A stretch of DNA of 64,000 nt from Kribbella pratensis (GTDB lineage: Bacteria > Actinomycetota > Actinomycetes > Propionibacteriales > Kribbellaceae). The number at the start of each line of letters is the position of its first letter. Within the stretch, counting starts at the first letter, position 1. Shown here in pieces: positions 1 through 9,659 of this stretch. Location of the stretch: contig NZ_SODP01000001.1 of NCBI RefSeq assembly GCF_004365355.1, positions 1,681,473 to 1,745,472 on the forward strand, in the 5' to 3' direction. The notes below the pieces were generated by a model. The model saw only the letters and a list, made by a program, of their open reading frames with translations. It ran no database searches and was not told the DNA's origin. The position numbers and the translations under genes were made by a program.

Positions 1-1
1 C

Positions 2-565
2 AACGATCCCGATCTCCTGCTCGGCTACGCGCGGGTCTGCCTGACTGCCGGCCAAGCCGACAAGGCCGGCGCACTGGTCGAGCGCGCCGCGTCCCACGCG
101 CCGGAGAGCGCGGCGGTGTCGGCGGCTCGTGCGCAGGTGGCGTTCGCGCTCGGGAAGGACCGCGACATGCATCGCCACAGCACCGAGGCGCTGGCGCACG
201 ACCCCGAGGACCCGAACGCGCGGGCCTTGCACGGCACGGCCTCCATGCTGACCGGCGACTCGCGCTCCGGTTACACCTCACTCGCGTCCGCGGCCGCGTC
301 CCAACCCGGTGACGCCGACCTGCGCGCGGCGGCCCGCCAGGCGAAGCTGATCAACCATCCGCTGATGCTTCCGCTGCGCCCGTTCTCCCGGGTGAATCCG
401 CTGGTCGTTTGGATCTGTGTTGTCGCGATCATCTACGGCCTCCGAGCCGTCGGTCTCGCGCCTGTGTCGTTCGCGTTCGCCATGATCTGGCTGGCGTTCT
501 GCGTGTACTCATGGGTGGTCCCACCGCTGGTCCGCCGCTGGATCAACAGGAGATGGGGTTCATGA
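2..565 (+). CDS. TPR-repeat membrane protein, 5' end missing
   Basis: The reading frame is open from the left edge, so the start lies outside the window; 187 codons are visible. The N-terminal part is helical with TPR character (an alternating Ala/Leu pattern around ARVCLTAGQADKAGALVERA). The C-terminal 50 residues contain two hydrophobic segments (VVWICVVAIIYGL and FAFAMIWLAFCVYSWVV), so the protein is anchored with its TPR part on one side of the membrane. Its stop overlaps the start of the downstream AAA+ ATPase gene by 4 bp, implying translational coupling and probably a joint function. That function is not recognisable from the sequence. Confidence 0.75.
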   Translation, partial: NDPDLLLGYARVCLTAGQADKAGALVERAASHAPESAAVSAARAQVAFALGKDRDMHRHSTEALAHDPEDPNARALHGTASMLTGDSRSGYTSLASAAASQPGDADLRAAARQAKLINHPLMLPLRPFSRVNPLVVWICVVAIIYGLRAVGLAPVSFAFAMIWLAFCVYSWVVPPLVRRWINRRWGS

Positions 566-1812
566 GTAACAACCGGATCGACGCGCTGCGGAAAGCCGTC
601 GAGGCGAGCCCGGAGGACGTCATGCTTCGGCTGCTTCTCGCCGAGTCGCTGGCCACGGCGGGCGAGCACGAGGAGGCGCTCGACCAGTACGTCGTACTGC
701 TTGACCAGCAAGGCCTTCCCGACGACCAGTTCGTGCCGGTGGGTGAGCTGGCCGCGGCGAACGGACGGCTCGCCCTGCTGCGGAACCTGCTCGAAGCGGC
801 CCGACAGCAAGGTGTCGTCGAGGGGACAGGTCGGCTGCAGCAGCTCGTCGACGGCATGATCGCCGAGCGCAGCGGCGTACGAATCAAGGTCGGTCCCGAG
901 GCGGAGGCGGATTCGCTGAGCACCGAGGCGGCGAAGGAGACGACCACCTTCGACCAGGTCGGCGGGATGGACGAGATCAAGCGGGTGATCCACCGGATGG
1001 TGATCCTCCCGCTGAGCCGCCCGGAGCTGTACGAGAAGTACGGACGCAAGTCCGGCGGCGGCGTCATGCTCTACGGCCCGCCCGGCTGCGGAAAGACGCT
1101 GCTCGCACGGGCGACGGCCGGGGAGTGCGGTCTGCCGTTCATCAACGTCCGGATCGAGGACGTGATGGACCCGTACCTCGGGGTGTCCGAGCGCAATCTG
1201 CACGCTGCCTTCGAGCGCGCCCGCGCCAACGGACCGTGCGTGCTGTTCCTCGACGAGCTGGACGCGCTGGCGTTCGCGCGGCACAAGCACGGCGGATCCG
1301 AGGCGCGGCGGCTGGTCGACGTACTGCTGCAGGAGCTCGACGCGATCGGCTCCGAGAACGACGGCCTGCTCGTGCTCGCCGCGACGAACGCGCCGTGGGA
1401 CGTCGACGAGGCGATGCTCCGGCCGGGCCGCTTCGACCGGGTGATCTTCGTACCGCCGCCGGACGAGCCGGCCCGCGCGGACATCCTGACCGTGCTGACG
1501 AAAGACGTGCCGGCCGACGGCCTCGATGTGAAGGCGCTCGCCGCGCAGACGCCGATGTTCAGCGGCGCGGATCTGCGGGCGCTGATCGAGCGCGGTGTGG
1601 ACAAGGTCATCGACGAGGCGCTCACCAGCGGTGGCGAGCCGCCGTTGGACATGCGTCATCTCACCGAGGCGCTGGCCGCGGTGAAGCCGTCGACGCTCGA
1701 CTGGCTGCACCGCGTCCGCTCGTACATCGAGTTCGCCAACCAGAGCGAGCGATACGACGATGTGGCGGCGTACCTCAAATCCCGCGACGTACGCCGCCGC
1801 CTCAAGCCTTAA
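562..1812 (+). CDS. TPR-containing AAA+ ATPase (FtsH/Cdc48-like ATPase core)
   Basis: The 416-residue protein has an N-terminal TPR-like helical region (residues 1-110) and then one AAA+ module: Walker A GPPGCGKT at 172-179, Walker B VLFLDELD at 227-234, and the MLRPGRFDRVI segment with the arginine finger typical of FtsH/Cdc48/proteasomal ATPases. There is no protease domain, so it probably remodels proteins or a complex. ATG 562 was chosen over upstream starts because AGGAG lies about 9 nt before it and it overlaps the stop of the TPR membrane protein (ATGA). The partner and substrate are unknown; the shared TPR character suggests the two products interact. Confidence 0.85.
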   Translation: MSNNRIDALRKAVEASPEDVMLRLLLAESLATAGEHEEALDQYVVLLDQQGLPDDQFVPVGELAAANGRLALLRNLLEAARQQGVVEGTGRLQQLVDGMIAERSGVRIKVGPEAEADSLSTEAAKETTTFDQVGGMDEIKRVIHRMVILPLSRPELYEKYGRKSGGGVMLYGPPGCGKTLLARATAGECGLPFINVRIEDVMDPYLGVSERNLHAAFERARANGPCVLFLDELDALAFARHKHGGSEARRLVDVLLQELDAIGSENDGLLVLAATNAPWDVDEAMLRPGRFDRVIFVPPPDEPARADILTVLTKDVPADGLDVKALAAQTPMFSGADLRALIERGVDKVIDEALTSGGEPPLDMRHLTEALAAVKPSTLDWLHRVRSYIEFANQSERYDDVAAYLKSRDVRRRLKP

Positions 1813-1813
1813 C

Positions 1814-3940
1814 TCATTTCAGTTTGGCCGCGACCGCTTCCGGCATCGCCTCGTAACGGGAGAACTGACGGCTGAAGGTGGCCGCGCCGTGGGACAAGGA
1901 CCGGAGATCGATCGTGTAGCGAGTGATCTCAACCTGCGGTACTTCGGCCTTGACCAGCGTCTTGTCGTCGCCGACCTTGTCCGTGCCGAGCAGCCGCCCG
2001 CGCCGCCCGGACAGGTCGCTCATCACCGCGCCGACCAGGTCGTCCGGCACCAGCACCGAGACCAGGTCGACCGGCTCGAGCAGGCTGACGTGCGTAGCGG
2101 CCGCCGCCTCGCGCAGCGCGAGCCCGCCGGCCATCTGGAACGCCATGTCCGACGAGTCGACGCTGTGCGCCTTCCCGTCCAGCAGCGTGACCCGGATGTT
2201 CACCATCGGATACCCCGCCGACACGCCTTTCTCCATCTGGGCCCGGACACCCTTCTCGACGCTCGGGATGAACTGCCGGGGCACCGCCCCGCCGACCACC
2301 TTGTCGACGAACTCGAAGTTCGATCCCTCCGGCAGCGGCTCCACCTCGATGTCGCAGACCGCGTACTGCCCGTGGCCGCCGGATTGCTTCACATGCCGCC
2401 CGTGGCCCTTCGCCTTCCCGCCGAAGGTCTCCCGCAGCGGCACCCGCAACTCGACCGTGTCGACGGTCACGCCGTACCGGCTGGACAGAGCGTCGAGCAC
2501 GACGTCGGAGTGCGCCTCGCCCATGCACCACAGCACGATCTGGTGGGTCTCCGGATTCTGCTCGATCCGCAGCGTCGGATCCTCGGCCGCCAGCCGCTGC
2601 AACCCGACGCCGAGCTTGTCCTCGTCGGTCTTGGCGTGTGCCTGGACGGCGATCGGCAGCAGCGGCTCGGGCATGTTCCACGGCTTCAGGAGCAGTGGAT
2701 CCGCCTTGTCGGACAGCGTGTCACCGGTTTCCGCCCGGGTCAGCCGGCCGATCGCGCAGATGTCACCGGCGACCACCTGACCCGCCGGGCGCTGGGTCTT
2801 GCCGAGCGGGAACGACAGCGCGCCGATCCGCTCGTCCTCGTCGTGGTCCTCGTGCGAGTTGTGCTCACCGAAGAACGACGTGAAATGGCCCGACACGTGA
2901 ACCGTCGTGTCGGGCCTGATGGTGCCGGAGAACACCCGCACCAGGCTGACCCTGCCGACGTAGGGGTCCGACGTCGTCTTCACCACCTCGGCGAGCAGCG
3001 GACCGTCCGGGTCGCAGGTCAGCCCCTTGCGGGCGACACCGTGCGGGTTGAAGACGTCCGGGATGGTGTGCTCGGGCGGCGACGGGAACCCGCTGGTGAT
3101 CACCTCGAGCAGCTCGAACGTGCCGATGCCGGAGGCGCTGCAGACCGGGATGACCGGGAAGAACGACCCGCGGGCGACTGCCCGCTCGAGGTCCTCGATC
3201 AGCACCTTCTGGTCGATCTCCTCGCCGCCGAGGTAGCGGTCCATCAGCGACTCGTCCTCGGACTCCTCGATGATGCCCTCGATCAGCGTGCCGCGGAGTT
3301 CCTCGATCTCGTCGGCGTACGCCGCATCCGGCGCGGAGGTCGAACGTTTGCCTTCGGAATACCCGTAGTACGTCTGGGAGAGCAGCCCGATCAGCCCGTC
3401 ACCAGCGGGCAGGTAGAGCGGGAGGACCTTGTCGCCGAACGCGGCCTGCGCGGTGGCGAGCGCGTTCTGGTAGTTCGCCCGGGCGTGGTCGAGCTTGGTG
3501 ATCACCACCGCCCGCGGCATCCCGACCTGGGCACACTCCTGCCAGACCGCCTTGGTCGGCTCGTCGACGCCCTCACTGGCCGAGACGACGAACAGCGCGC
3601 AGTCCGCAGCGCGGAGGCCGGCGCGCAGCTCGCCGACGAAATCGGCGTACCCAGGGGTGTCGATCAGGTTGACCTTGACGCCGTCGTGCGGCAGCGAGGC
3701 GAGCGACAGGCCCACCGAGCGCTGCTGCCGGAGCTCGGCGTCGTCGAAGTCGCACACCGTGGTTCCGTCCAGGACGGTGCCGGGTCTGTTCAGGACTCCG
3801 GAGGCCACCAGCAGGGCCTCGACGAGGGTGGTCTTGCCGGAGCCCGACGGGCCGACCAGGACCACATTGCGGATGGCGGCCGGACTGTCCACAGCGGGCG
3901 CGGCTCCGGTGCCTTGGGAAGCATTCGTCTTGTCTGCCAT
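1814..3940 (-). CDS. Elongation factor G-like GTPase (EF-G2 type)
   Basis: The 708-residue translational GTPase has the EF-G domain order (G domain, OB domain II, domains III-V). Visible motifs are G1 GPSGSGKT (30-37), G3 DTPG (94-97) and TKLD (148-151) in the place of NKxD. Actinobacteria commonly carry such a second EF-G beside canonical FusA; its ribosomal role is poorly defined and it is not essential in the cases studied. A good ribosome-binding site (CCAGGAGGAAC) precedes ATG 3940. The gene converges on the AAA+ gene with one base between the two stops. Confidence 0.92.
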   Translation of the reverse strand: MADKTNASQGTGAAPAVDSPAAIRNVVLVGPSGSGKTTLVEALLVASGVLNRPGTVLDGTTVCDFDDAELRQQRSVGLSLASLPHDGVKVNLIDTPGYADFVGELRAGLRAADCALFVVSASEGVDEPTKAVWQECAQVGMPRAVVITKLDHARANYQNALATAQAAFGDKVLPLYLPAGDGLIGLLSQTYYGYSEGKRSTSAPDAAYADEIEELRGTLIEGIIEESEDESLMDRYLGGEEIDQKVLIEDLERAVARGSFFPVIPVCSASGIGTFELLEVITSGFPSPPEHTIPDVFNPHGVARKGLTCDPDGPLLAEVVKTTSDPYVGRVSLVRVFSGTIRPDTTVHVSGHFTSFFGEHNSHEDHDEDERIGALSFPLGKTQRPAGQVVAGDICAIGRLTRAETGDTLSDKADPLLLKPWNMPEPLLPIAVQAHAKTDEDKLGVGLQRLAAEDPTLRIEQNPETHQIVLWCMGEAHSDVVLDALSSRYGVTVDTVELRVPLRETFGGKAKGHGRHVKQSGGHGQYAVCDIEVEPLPEGSNFEFVDKVVGGAVPRQFIPSVEKGVRAQMEKGVSAGYPMVNIRVTLLDGKAHSVDSSDMAFQMAGGLALREAAAATHVSLLEPVDLVSVLVPDDLVGAVMSDLSGRRGRLLGTDKVGDDKTLVKAEVPQVEITRYTIDLRSLSHGAATFSRQFSRYEAMPEAVAAKLK

Positions 3941-4059
3941 GACGTTCCTCCTGGTCCACCCACGATTCCCCTAACAGACACTTCGCACAAGAGTCTTCAG
4001 GTCGCGGATTCGTGTCCGCCTCCCACCGCCGGACCCTCGCGCTCTGTAGTGTCGCCGCC

Positions 4060-5955
4060 ATGCGTAGGGCACTCGGGCTCGTCATCAGCGCGTTGTTCGT
4101 CGTTCTGGCGCTGGCCGGTTTCGCCGTACCGGCCGGCGCCGGTACGACGGACGCCGGCGACGAGATCAGGAACTTCCACATCGACTACACCGTGACGCCT
4201 GATGGCGTGCTGCAGGTGAAGGAGACTATCGACTACGTCTTCGGGAGCACCGGCCGGCACGGCATCTACCGGGACCTGGTCACCCGCGAGCCGTACAAGG
4301 ACGACGACTCCAAGGACCAGGAGTACCAGGTCTCGGAGATCAAGGTCTCCTCGCCGACGCCCGGGGTGAGCACCAACTTCACCACGGAGACGTTCAAGGA
4401 GAACAACGACCGCAACGAGAACACCCAGATCAAGATCGGTTCGGCGGACCGCACGGTCCCCGGCAACGAGGCGACGTACGTGATCTCGTACGAGGTCCGC
4501 GGTGCGTTGCGGCACTTCGCCGACCACAGCGAGCTGTACTGGGACGCGACCGGCAGCGCCTGGTCCGCAGTGATCAACCAGGTGACGGTCAACGTCACAG
4601 TCCCTCAAGGCGTGACCCAGGTCGACTGCTTCGCCGGTGAGGCCGGGTCGACGCAGACGTGCCCGCAGAAGTCCATCGTCGGTCAGCGCGGCGTGTTCGG
4701 CGCCTCCCAGCTCGAGCGCGGACAACAACTCACGGTCGTCGCCGGCATCACCGCGGGCGCCGTACAGAACGACACCCCGATCCTGGTCGACCCGCCGAAC
4801 TGGCTCGAGCGCAACGGGCTGTCGTGGCTCTCGCTCATCGGCGCCGGCGTGGTCACCGCGGTCTCGATCGTGCTCGCCGCCGTATACGCCAGGTTCGGCA
4901 ACAAGGACCAGCGGTACGCCGGAATGCCGCCGGGCACGTTCCCGCCGGACGGCGTCGCGGCCGAGCCGGTGAAGGACGATCTGAGCAAGGACCAGATCCC
5001 GGTCGCGTTCTCGCCGCCGAGGATCCCGGTCGCCGAGGGCGGCCTGCTCATCGACGCCAAGGCCACCACGGTGGAGACCGCGGCGACGCTGATCGACATG
5101 GCCGTGCGCGGCGGCGTACGGATCGACAACACCGGTGACTCGCAGAAGGCCGTCCTGCTGAACCCGGCGGTCGCGACCGCACCGCACGAGCAGGCACTGA
5201 TGTCCGGGCTCTTCCCGACGCTGCAGCCGGGCTCGGAGGTGCTGCTCCAGCGCGGCGCGGTAGGCGACAACACCATGCGGAACGCGCACAACGGGATGAT
5301 CGCCGCGCTGCGGGAGCAGGTGAAGCAGCGCGGCTGGTACCTGCGGATGCCACGGGCCGGCGGCGGATCGCCGTTCAAGACGGGCTTCGGCTGTGCGTGC
5401 ATGTCGATGATCGGAATCTGGGTGTTCGGCGCCGGTATCGCCGGGACGGCCGTCGCCGCCACGACCGGCGGCGCCGGCCGGGCGGTGGTGATCGCGATCC
5501 CGGTCGTCGCCGTGATCGTTGCCATCGGCATCTGGATCGGGATCCGTGGCCGTGGGCAACGGAACCCGGCCGGGCGAGCGGTGACCGACCAGCTGGTCGG
5601 CTTCGAGAAGTACCTGGCCACGGCCGAGGCGGACCAGCTGCGGTTCGAGGAGGGCGAGGACATCTTCTCGAAGTACTTGCCCTGGGCCATCGCTTTCGGG
5701 ATCGCCGACCGCTGGCAGAGGGTGTGCGAGCAGCTGGTTGCCGCGGGCCGGCTGACTCCGGACCCGGTCTGGTACTACGGACCGTCCTACTACACATCCG
5801 GCTGGACCGCGGGCGCGGTGGGCGCGACCGTCGCGAGCACCTTCGACCCGCCGCCCACTCCGTCCAGCTCGGGCGGAGGAGGCGGCAGCTCGTCAGGCTT
5901 CAGCGGCGGGTCCTCCGGTGGCGGAGGCGGCGGCGGGGGCGGCGGCAGCTGGTAG
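4060..5955 (+). CDS. DUF2207 domain membrane protein
   Basis: The 631-residue protein starts with a signal/anchor helix (MRRALGLVISALFVVLALAG). An extracellular beta-rich DUF2207 domain follows (to about residue 250), then a transmembrane helix (SLIGAGVVTAVSIVLAAVYA), a cytoplasmic winged-helix-like region, two more transmembrane helices (about 448-500) and a low-complexity Gly/Ser tail ending GGGGGSW. Such Gly-rich tails are typical of the family. The function is unknown. ATG 4060 was preferred to 4012 because it begins directly at the signal sequence. The gene is divergent from the EF-G-like gene. Confidence 0.85.
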   Translation: MRRALGLVISALFVVLALAGFAVPAGAGTTDAGDEIRNFHIDYTVTPDGVLQVKETIDYVFGSTGRHGIYRDLVTREPYKDDDSKDQEYQVSEIKVSSPTPGVSTNFTTETFKENNDRNENTQIKIGSADRTVPGNEATYVISYEVRGALRHFADHSELYWDATGSAWSAVINQVTVNVTVPQGVTQVDCFAGEAGSTQTCPQKSIVGQRGVFGASQLERGQQLTVVAGITAGAVQNDTPILVDPPNWLERNGLSWLSLIGAGVVTAVSIVLAAVYARFGNKDQRYAGMPPGTFPPDGVAAEPVKDDLSKDQIPVAFSPPRIPVAEGGLLIDAKATTVETAATLIDMAVRGGVRIDNTGDSQKAVLLNPAVATAPHEQALMSGLFPTLQPGSEVLLQRGAVGDNTMRNAHNGMIAALREQVKQRGWYLRMPRAGGGSPFKTGFGCACMSMIGIWVFGAGIAGTAVAATTGGAGRAVVIAIPVVAVIVAIGIWIGIRGRGQRNPAGRAVTDQLVGFEKYLATAEADQLRFEEGEDIFSKYLPWAIAFGIADRWQRVCEQLVAAGRLTPDPVWYYGPSYYTSGWTAGAVGATVASTFDPPPTPSSSGGGGGSSSGFSGGSSGGGGGGGGGGSW

Positions 5956-6032
5956 GCGGCGTTGGTGGGCGGCGATTGGTGGGCGGCAGTTCGTCGGCGG
6001 CGCCGCCTGATGCGCGGTCGGAGCGGTGACCG

Positions 6033-6560
6033 TCAGATCGTTCCACCGGCGGCCACGGGAGCCGTCGGGTCGCTTGCGGCGTCGCCGACGACCTCGCGGG
6101 CGAGGAAGTCCTCGAGGTGGAACAGGTTCTCGCCGGCGCGGTTGGCCACGTTCACGAGGGTCTTCATCGTGGACACTTCCTCGACCTGCTCCTTGAGGAA
6201 CCACTGCATGAATTGCTCGCCGATGTAGTCGCTCTCGTCGCGCGCGGTCCGGGCCAGCGTCTCGATCTGCTGGGTGACGGTGATCTCCTGGGCCAGCGCG
6301 AGCTCGAGCGGCTCCAGGGCGGTCTTGAAGTCCGACTCGACCTCACCCACCGACGGGATCTGCGGCCGGATGTCCTTGTCCAGCAGGTACTGCACCATCA
6401 TCATGGCGTGATTGCGCTCTTCCAGGGACTGCTTGTAGAAGTGCGAAGCCAGCCGGGGCAGATCCTGCTCGTCGTACCAGACAGCCACTGCCACGTACTG
6501 CTGTGACGCCGTGAATTCGTTACGGATCTGCTCCTGCAGAAGTGTTTCGTACGTGCTCAT
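6033..6560 (-). CDS. Ferritin-like iron storage protein
   Basis: The 175-residue four-helix-bundle ferritin has the ferroxidase residues of the family: E15 (NEFTASQQY), E48 and H51 (EERNH), plus the later Glu residues of helices C and D. It oxidises Fe(II) and stores it as a mineral in a 24-mer shell. It starts only 9 bp after the stop of the DUF2264 gene, so it could be read through from that operon, although a separate promoter inside the DUF2264 3' end is more natural for an iron gene. No strong ribosome-binding site is visible before ATG 6560. Confidence 0.93.
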   Translation of the reverse strand: MSTYETLLQEQIRNEFTASQQYVAVAVWYDEQDLPRLASHFYKQSLEERNHAMMMVQYLLDKDIRPQIPSVGEVESDFKTALEPLELALAQEITVTQQIETLARTARDESDYIGEQFMQWFLKEQVEEVSTMKTLVNVANRAGENLFHLEDFLAREVVGDAASDPTAPVAAGGTI

Positions 6561-6569
6561 GGCGTCAAT

Positions 6570-8471
6570 CTAGTGCCGACGTCCCAGTTCGACGACCCGG
6601 ACACCGCCGCCCGGCAGGCCGATCCGCACCGTCGTACCATCCACCGTCACATCGAGGCCCTCGGCCAGCGCTTCCGGTCGCAGCGCGTCCCGCGTCAGCA
6701 GCACCGCGTTCACCAGCACCAAGGGTTCGCCGTGATGCGGGGCAGTGAGGTACGGCGTAGCCGAGTGCGCACCGAACGGATTCACGCCGAGCCCACGATG
6801 CACGCCGGCCCCGTCATATCCATGCAGGCCGACCACCGCCGACACCAGCCCATCCGCGTTCCGCGTCGAGGCAGCCGCCGTACCGACTGTTGCCTCAGGC
6901 AATGGCTCGCCGGCGACCGCGAACCCGCCGCTGCGCACCGATGCACCGTCCGGCCCTTCGACCAGCGCACACCGGATCTCCCACCCGTTGTGCACCACTG
7001 ACGTGATCTCGATCGCCCACGGACCCTCGGAACCGAGCCACGCCTTGTGCCACGAGGACGCCGTCTGCTCATCCACTCCGAGCCGGCGGATCCGGCCGCG
7101 GCCGCTGGTGACACCGTCGGGCGAGACGAGCGAGATCAGGTTGTCCACGTGCGGCTCGTGGTCGGACAGGTCCGGCCCGGCGTGGTTCGCGTACGCCAGC
7201 CGGTTGTAGTGCGGGTCGCCTGCGGGCTCCACGCCGTCCGGCTCGGCGACCGGCGCGTGGTCGGCGCCGTGGTTCACCAGCTGTACGACCTGGTCGTGGC
7301 GGCTCGCGTGGACGATCCATCCCGGCTTCGGCATCGCCCTCTGCTGATCCGCATCGTCGAGTGGGATCGAGTCCTCCGGGTCCGACCACACCGGGTGCTC
7401 CGGCGGCAGGATCAGGCCCACGAACCCCTTCGAAGCCCAGTACGGCGAGCCAGGTCCGGAGTACTGCTGTGTCGTCGGCAGGAACGTGTCGTACCACCCG
7501 AGGGTCAGTACGCCGCGCTCATCCGGCACGCCATGCTGCACGAAGTGCCGCGCGATACCCGAGCACAGCCGCCGTGTCTGGCCCGGCTTCAGGGGAGTGG
7601 AGTCGAGCAAAGCGCCCATCCAGTACGGCGCTGCCGCGGCCATGCGATACGTGAGCGACCGGCCCTGGTAGATCGGTGCACCGTCGTTGCCGACGAGGTG
7701 CACCGCGTCTTCCAGGAAGAGATTGATCCGCTCCCGGTACAGCTTCAGCCGGTCCTCGTACTGCGCACCCGGCGTCGCGGCGGCCATCCGCGCCCAGAGT
7801 CCCGGGTAGAGGTGCATCGCCCAGCCGATGTAGTTGTCGAAGTTCTGCCCGTCGCCGTCGGAGTACCAGCCGTCACCGACGTACCAGTCCTCGATCCGGT
7901 CGAGGCCGCCGTCGATGTCGTCCTGCGAGTACGGCGCCCCGACCGACGCGAGGAACTGTTCGCTCACGACCTGGAACAGCCGCCAGTTGTTGTCGTGCGT
8001 CGTGGACCCGTTGAACCCACCGAGCCATTCCGCGACGTGCTGCTGCGCCCGCGAGTCGAGCCGGTCCCAGATCCACTCGCGGGTCTCGTGCAGCGACACC
8101 GCGATCGCCGCTGCCTCGACCATCTGCTGCGACCGCGGGGTGAGCCGCAGCCACGCCTCGGGGTGGTCCGGATTCGCTCCGTTCGCGACGCCACGCGCGT
8201 ACCGCTCGATCAGGTCTTCGCAGCCCTTGCCCTGCACGCCGGCGATCCGGAACGCGGCCAGCATGAACGACCGGGCGAAGCCCTCGAGTGCGTCGGACGC
8301 CGTACCCGAGCGGCTCGGCCGGCCGGGCAGCTCGACGAGCGAGGCGCCGGGGGAGAAGTACGGCACCAGCGAGTCGAGAAGGTGATCCGCCAACGCCTCC
8401 CAGTGCGCACGGCTCCACCCGGTCTGGCGGGAGAGCACACGGTCGGTGTCGGGCAGTACGAGGCGACTCAT
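6570..8471 (-). CDS. DUF2264 domain protein (predicted carbohydrate-active)
   Basis: The 633-residue protein matches the DUF2264 family throughout. An N-terminal (alpha/alpha)6-like helical part with many Trp/Tyr/His residues (GWAMHLYPGLW, GWYDTFLPTTQQYSG) is followed by a C-terminal beta-sandwich part. The family lies near glycoside hydrolases and sugar-acid genes, so action on a polysaccharide or uronate is a reasonable inference. Start 8471 overlaps the stop of the upstream hydroxyacid dehydrogenase gene by 4 bp (ATGA). A longer open frame extends upstream, but that part is only the shadow of the dehydrogenase gene. Confidence 0.88.
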   Translation of the reverse strand: MSRLVLPDTDRVLSRQTGWSRAHWEALADHLLDSLVPYFSPGASLVELPGRPSRSGTASDALEGFARSFMLAAFRIAGVQGKGCEDLIERYARGVANGANPDHPEAWLRLTPRSQQMVEAAAIAVSLHETREWIWDRLDSRAQQHVAEWLGGFNGSTTHDNNWRLFQVVSEQFLASVGAPYSQDDIDGGLDRIEDWYVGDGWYSDGDGQNFDNYIGWAMHLYPGLWARMAAATPGAQYEDRLKLYRERINLFLEDAVHLVGNDGAPIYQGRSLTYRMAAAAPYWMGALLDSTPLKPGQTRRLCSGIARHFVQHGVPDERGVLTLGWYDTFLPTTQQYSGPGSPYWASKGFVGLILPPEHPVWSDPEDSIPLDDADQQRAMPKPGWIVHASRHDQVVQLVNHGADHAPVAEPDGVEPAGDPHYNRLAYANHAGPDLSDHEPHVDNLISLVSPDGVTSGRGRIRRLGVDEQTASSWHKAWLGSEGPWAIEITSVVHNGWEIRCALVEGPDGASVRSGGFAVAGEPLPEATVGTAAASTRNADGLVSAVVGLHGYDGAGVHRGLGVNPFGAHSATPYLTAPHHGEPLVLVNAVLLTRDALRPEALAEGLDVTVDGTTVRIGLPGGGVRVVELGRRH

Positions 8472-9484
8472 GCCAGCCTTCCGAGTTCGTTGGCGGTGAT
8501 GGCGTGTTGGAGGGGTTGCCCGGTGACCAGGCGTTCGAGTTCGCCGACGGCCATCTCGCCCAGGCGGGCGATTTCGTTGCCGACGGCACCGGCGACGTGC
8601 GGGGTGACGAAGACGTTGGGCAGGTCGAGCAGCGGCGAGTCCGGCGGGAGCGGCTCGGGATCGGTGACGTCGAGTACGGCGTCGATCCGGCCGGACACGC
8701 ACTCGCTGAGCAGCGCGTCGGCATCGATGATCTTGCCCCGGGCGGTGTTGATCAGCACCGCGCCGTCCTTGAGCAGACCGAGCAGCCGCCCGTCCACCAG
8801 GCCGACCGTCTCGGGAATCAGCGGCGCGTGCACGCTGAGAATGTCGCTGCGCTCGAACAGCGCGTCGTTGCCGACCAACTCCGCACCGAGCGCGGCAGCC
8901 TCGTCCGCGGTCAGGTACGGGTCGCTGATCAGCACCTCGAGATCGAACCCGCGCAACCGCTCCGCGACCATCTTCCCGATCCGTGACGCTCCGAGCAGGC
9001 CGACCGTCGTACCGTAACTGCCCGGCATCCCGTGCGGATCGGCCTTCCGCCGTTCGATCCGGTACTGCGCCGCGAGCCGGAACGCCCGCTTCCCGGCGAG
9101 CACGATCGCGGCGACCGTGAACTCGGCGACCGGCTGTGCGTTCGCGGTGGCGGCCGACGAGACCCGGATGCCGCGGTCGAACGCGGCCGGGTCGACGATC
9201 GCCTTGACCGAGCCGGCCGCGTGCAGGATCGCCTGCAGCTTCGGCGCCGCGTCGAGCACCTCCGGACCGATCCGCGGGCATCCCCAGCCGGTGAGCAGTA
9301 CGTCGACGTCCGGCAGCGCCGCCCGGACGGCGGGGTCGGCGAGGAAGCTGGTCCCGGGGCCGACCGGGAGCACAGTGGCGATCGCCTCGAGCCGCTCCCG
9401 GACCCGCGGCACGAGGACGCGGGACCTGGCGTCGTCGTGCATCGCCAGCATGACGGTCAGGGCGGGATCTGGTTCGCTGCTCAC
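8468..9484 (-). CDS. D-isomer specific 2-hydroxyacid dehydrogenase
   Basis: The 338-residue NAD-dependent dehydrogenase has the Rossmann motif VGLLGASRIG (161-170) and, downstream, the substrate Arg segment (INTARGKIID) and the catalytic His region (VTPHVAGA). It reduces or oxidises a 2-keto/2-hydroxy acid; the substrate is unknown, though its operon partner points to sugar-acid catabolism. It is the first gene of the operon. The sequence AAGCGCTT at 9499-9506, 15 bp before the start, has the centre of a LacI-family operator. Confidence 0.9.
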   Translation of the reverse strand: MSSEPDPALTVMLAMHDDARSRVLVPRVRERLEAIATVLPVGPGTSFLADPAVRAALPDVDVLLTGWGCPRIGPEVLDAAPKLQAILHAAGSVKAIVDPAAFDRGIRVSSAATANAQPVAEFTVAAIVLAGKRAFRLAAQYRIERRKADPHGMPGSYGTTVGLLGASRIGKMVAERLRGFDLEVLISDPYLTADEAAALGAELVGNDALFERSDILSVHAPLIPETVGLVDGRLLGLLKDGAVLINTARGKIIDADALLSECVSGRIDAVLDVTDPEPLPPDSPLLDLPNVFVTPHVAGAVGNEIARLGEMAVGELERLVTGQPLQHAITANELGRLA

Positions 9485-9498
9485 GACGCTAACCTAGC

Positions 9499-9506
9499 AA
9501 GCGCTT
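9499..9506. promoter_or_regulatory. Candidate LacI-family operator
   Basis: AAGCGCTT is a perfect 8-bp palindrome with the CG-centred core of many LacI/GalR-family operators in actinobacteria. It sits 15 bp upstream of the hydroxyacid dehydrogenase start, where a bound repressor would block transcription. No LacI gene lies in the window, so the regulator would act from elsewhere. The site is short and could be chance. Confidence 0.4.
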
Positions 9507-9659
9507 TCCCACCTGTCTCGGCGACCGACGATTCTTGGAACATCCTGAATCTTCGCCGCGGCCGGAATTTGTGCCCCGAGTGACAGCGTTGGACTGGGTG
9601 AACGGCAGGATAGAGGGGCCCAACCCGCCCTGTTGGCGACTGCGTGAAGGAGAACGACG

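Noticed and set aside
1760..4195. 811-codon plus-strand open frame
   Set aside because: It is antisense to the EF-G-like gene and Arg/His-rich, typical of a GC-rich shadow frame; the minus-strand protein has full GTPase motifs.
3997..5559. 520-codon minus-strand open frame
   Set aside because: Antisense to the DUF2207 gene, very rich in Arg/Asp/His, no domain.
7047..9017. 656-codon plus-strand open frame
   Set aside because: Antisense to the DUF2264 and dehydrogenase genes; composition is a shadow of the real minus-strand genes.
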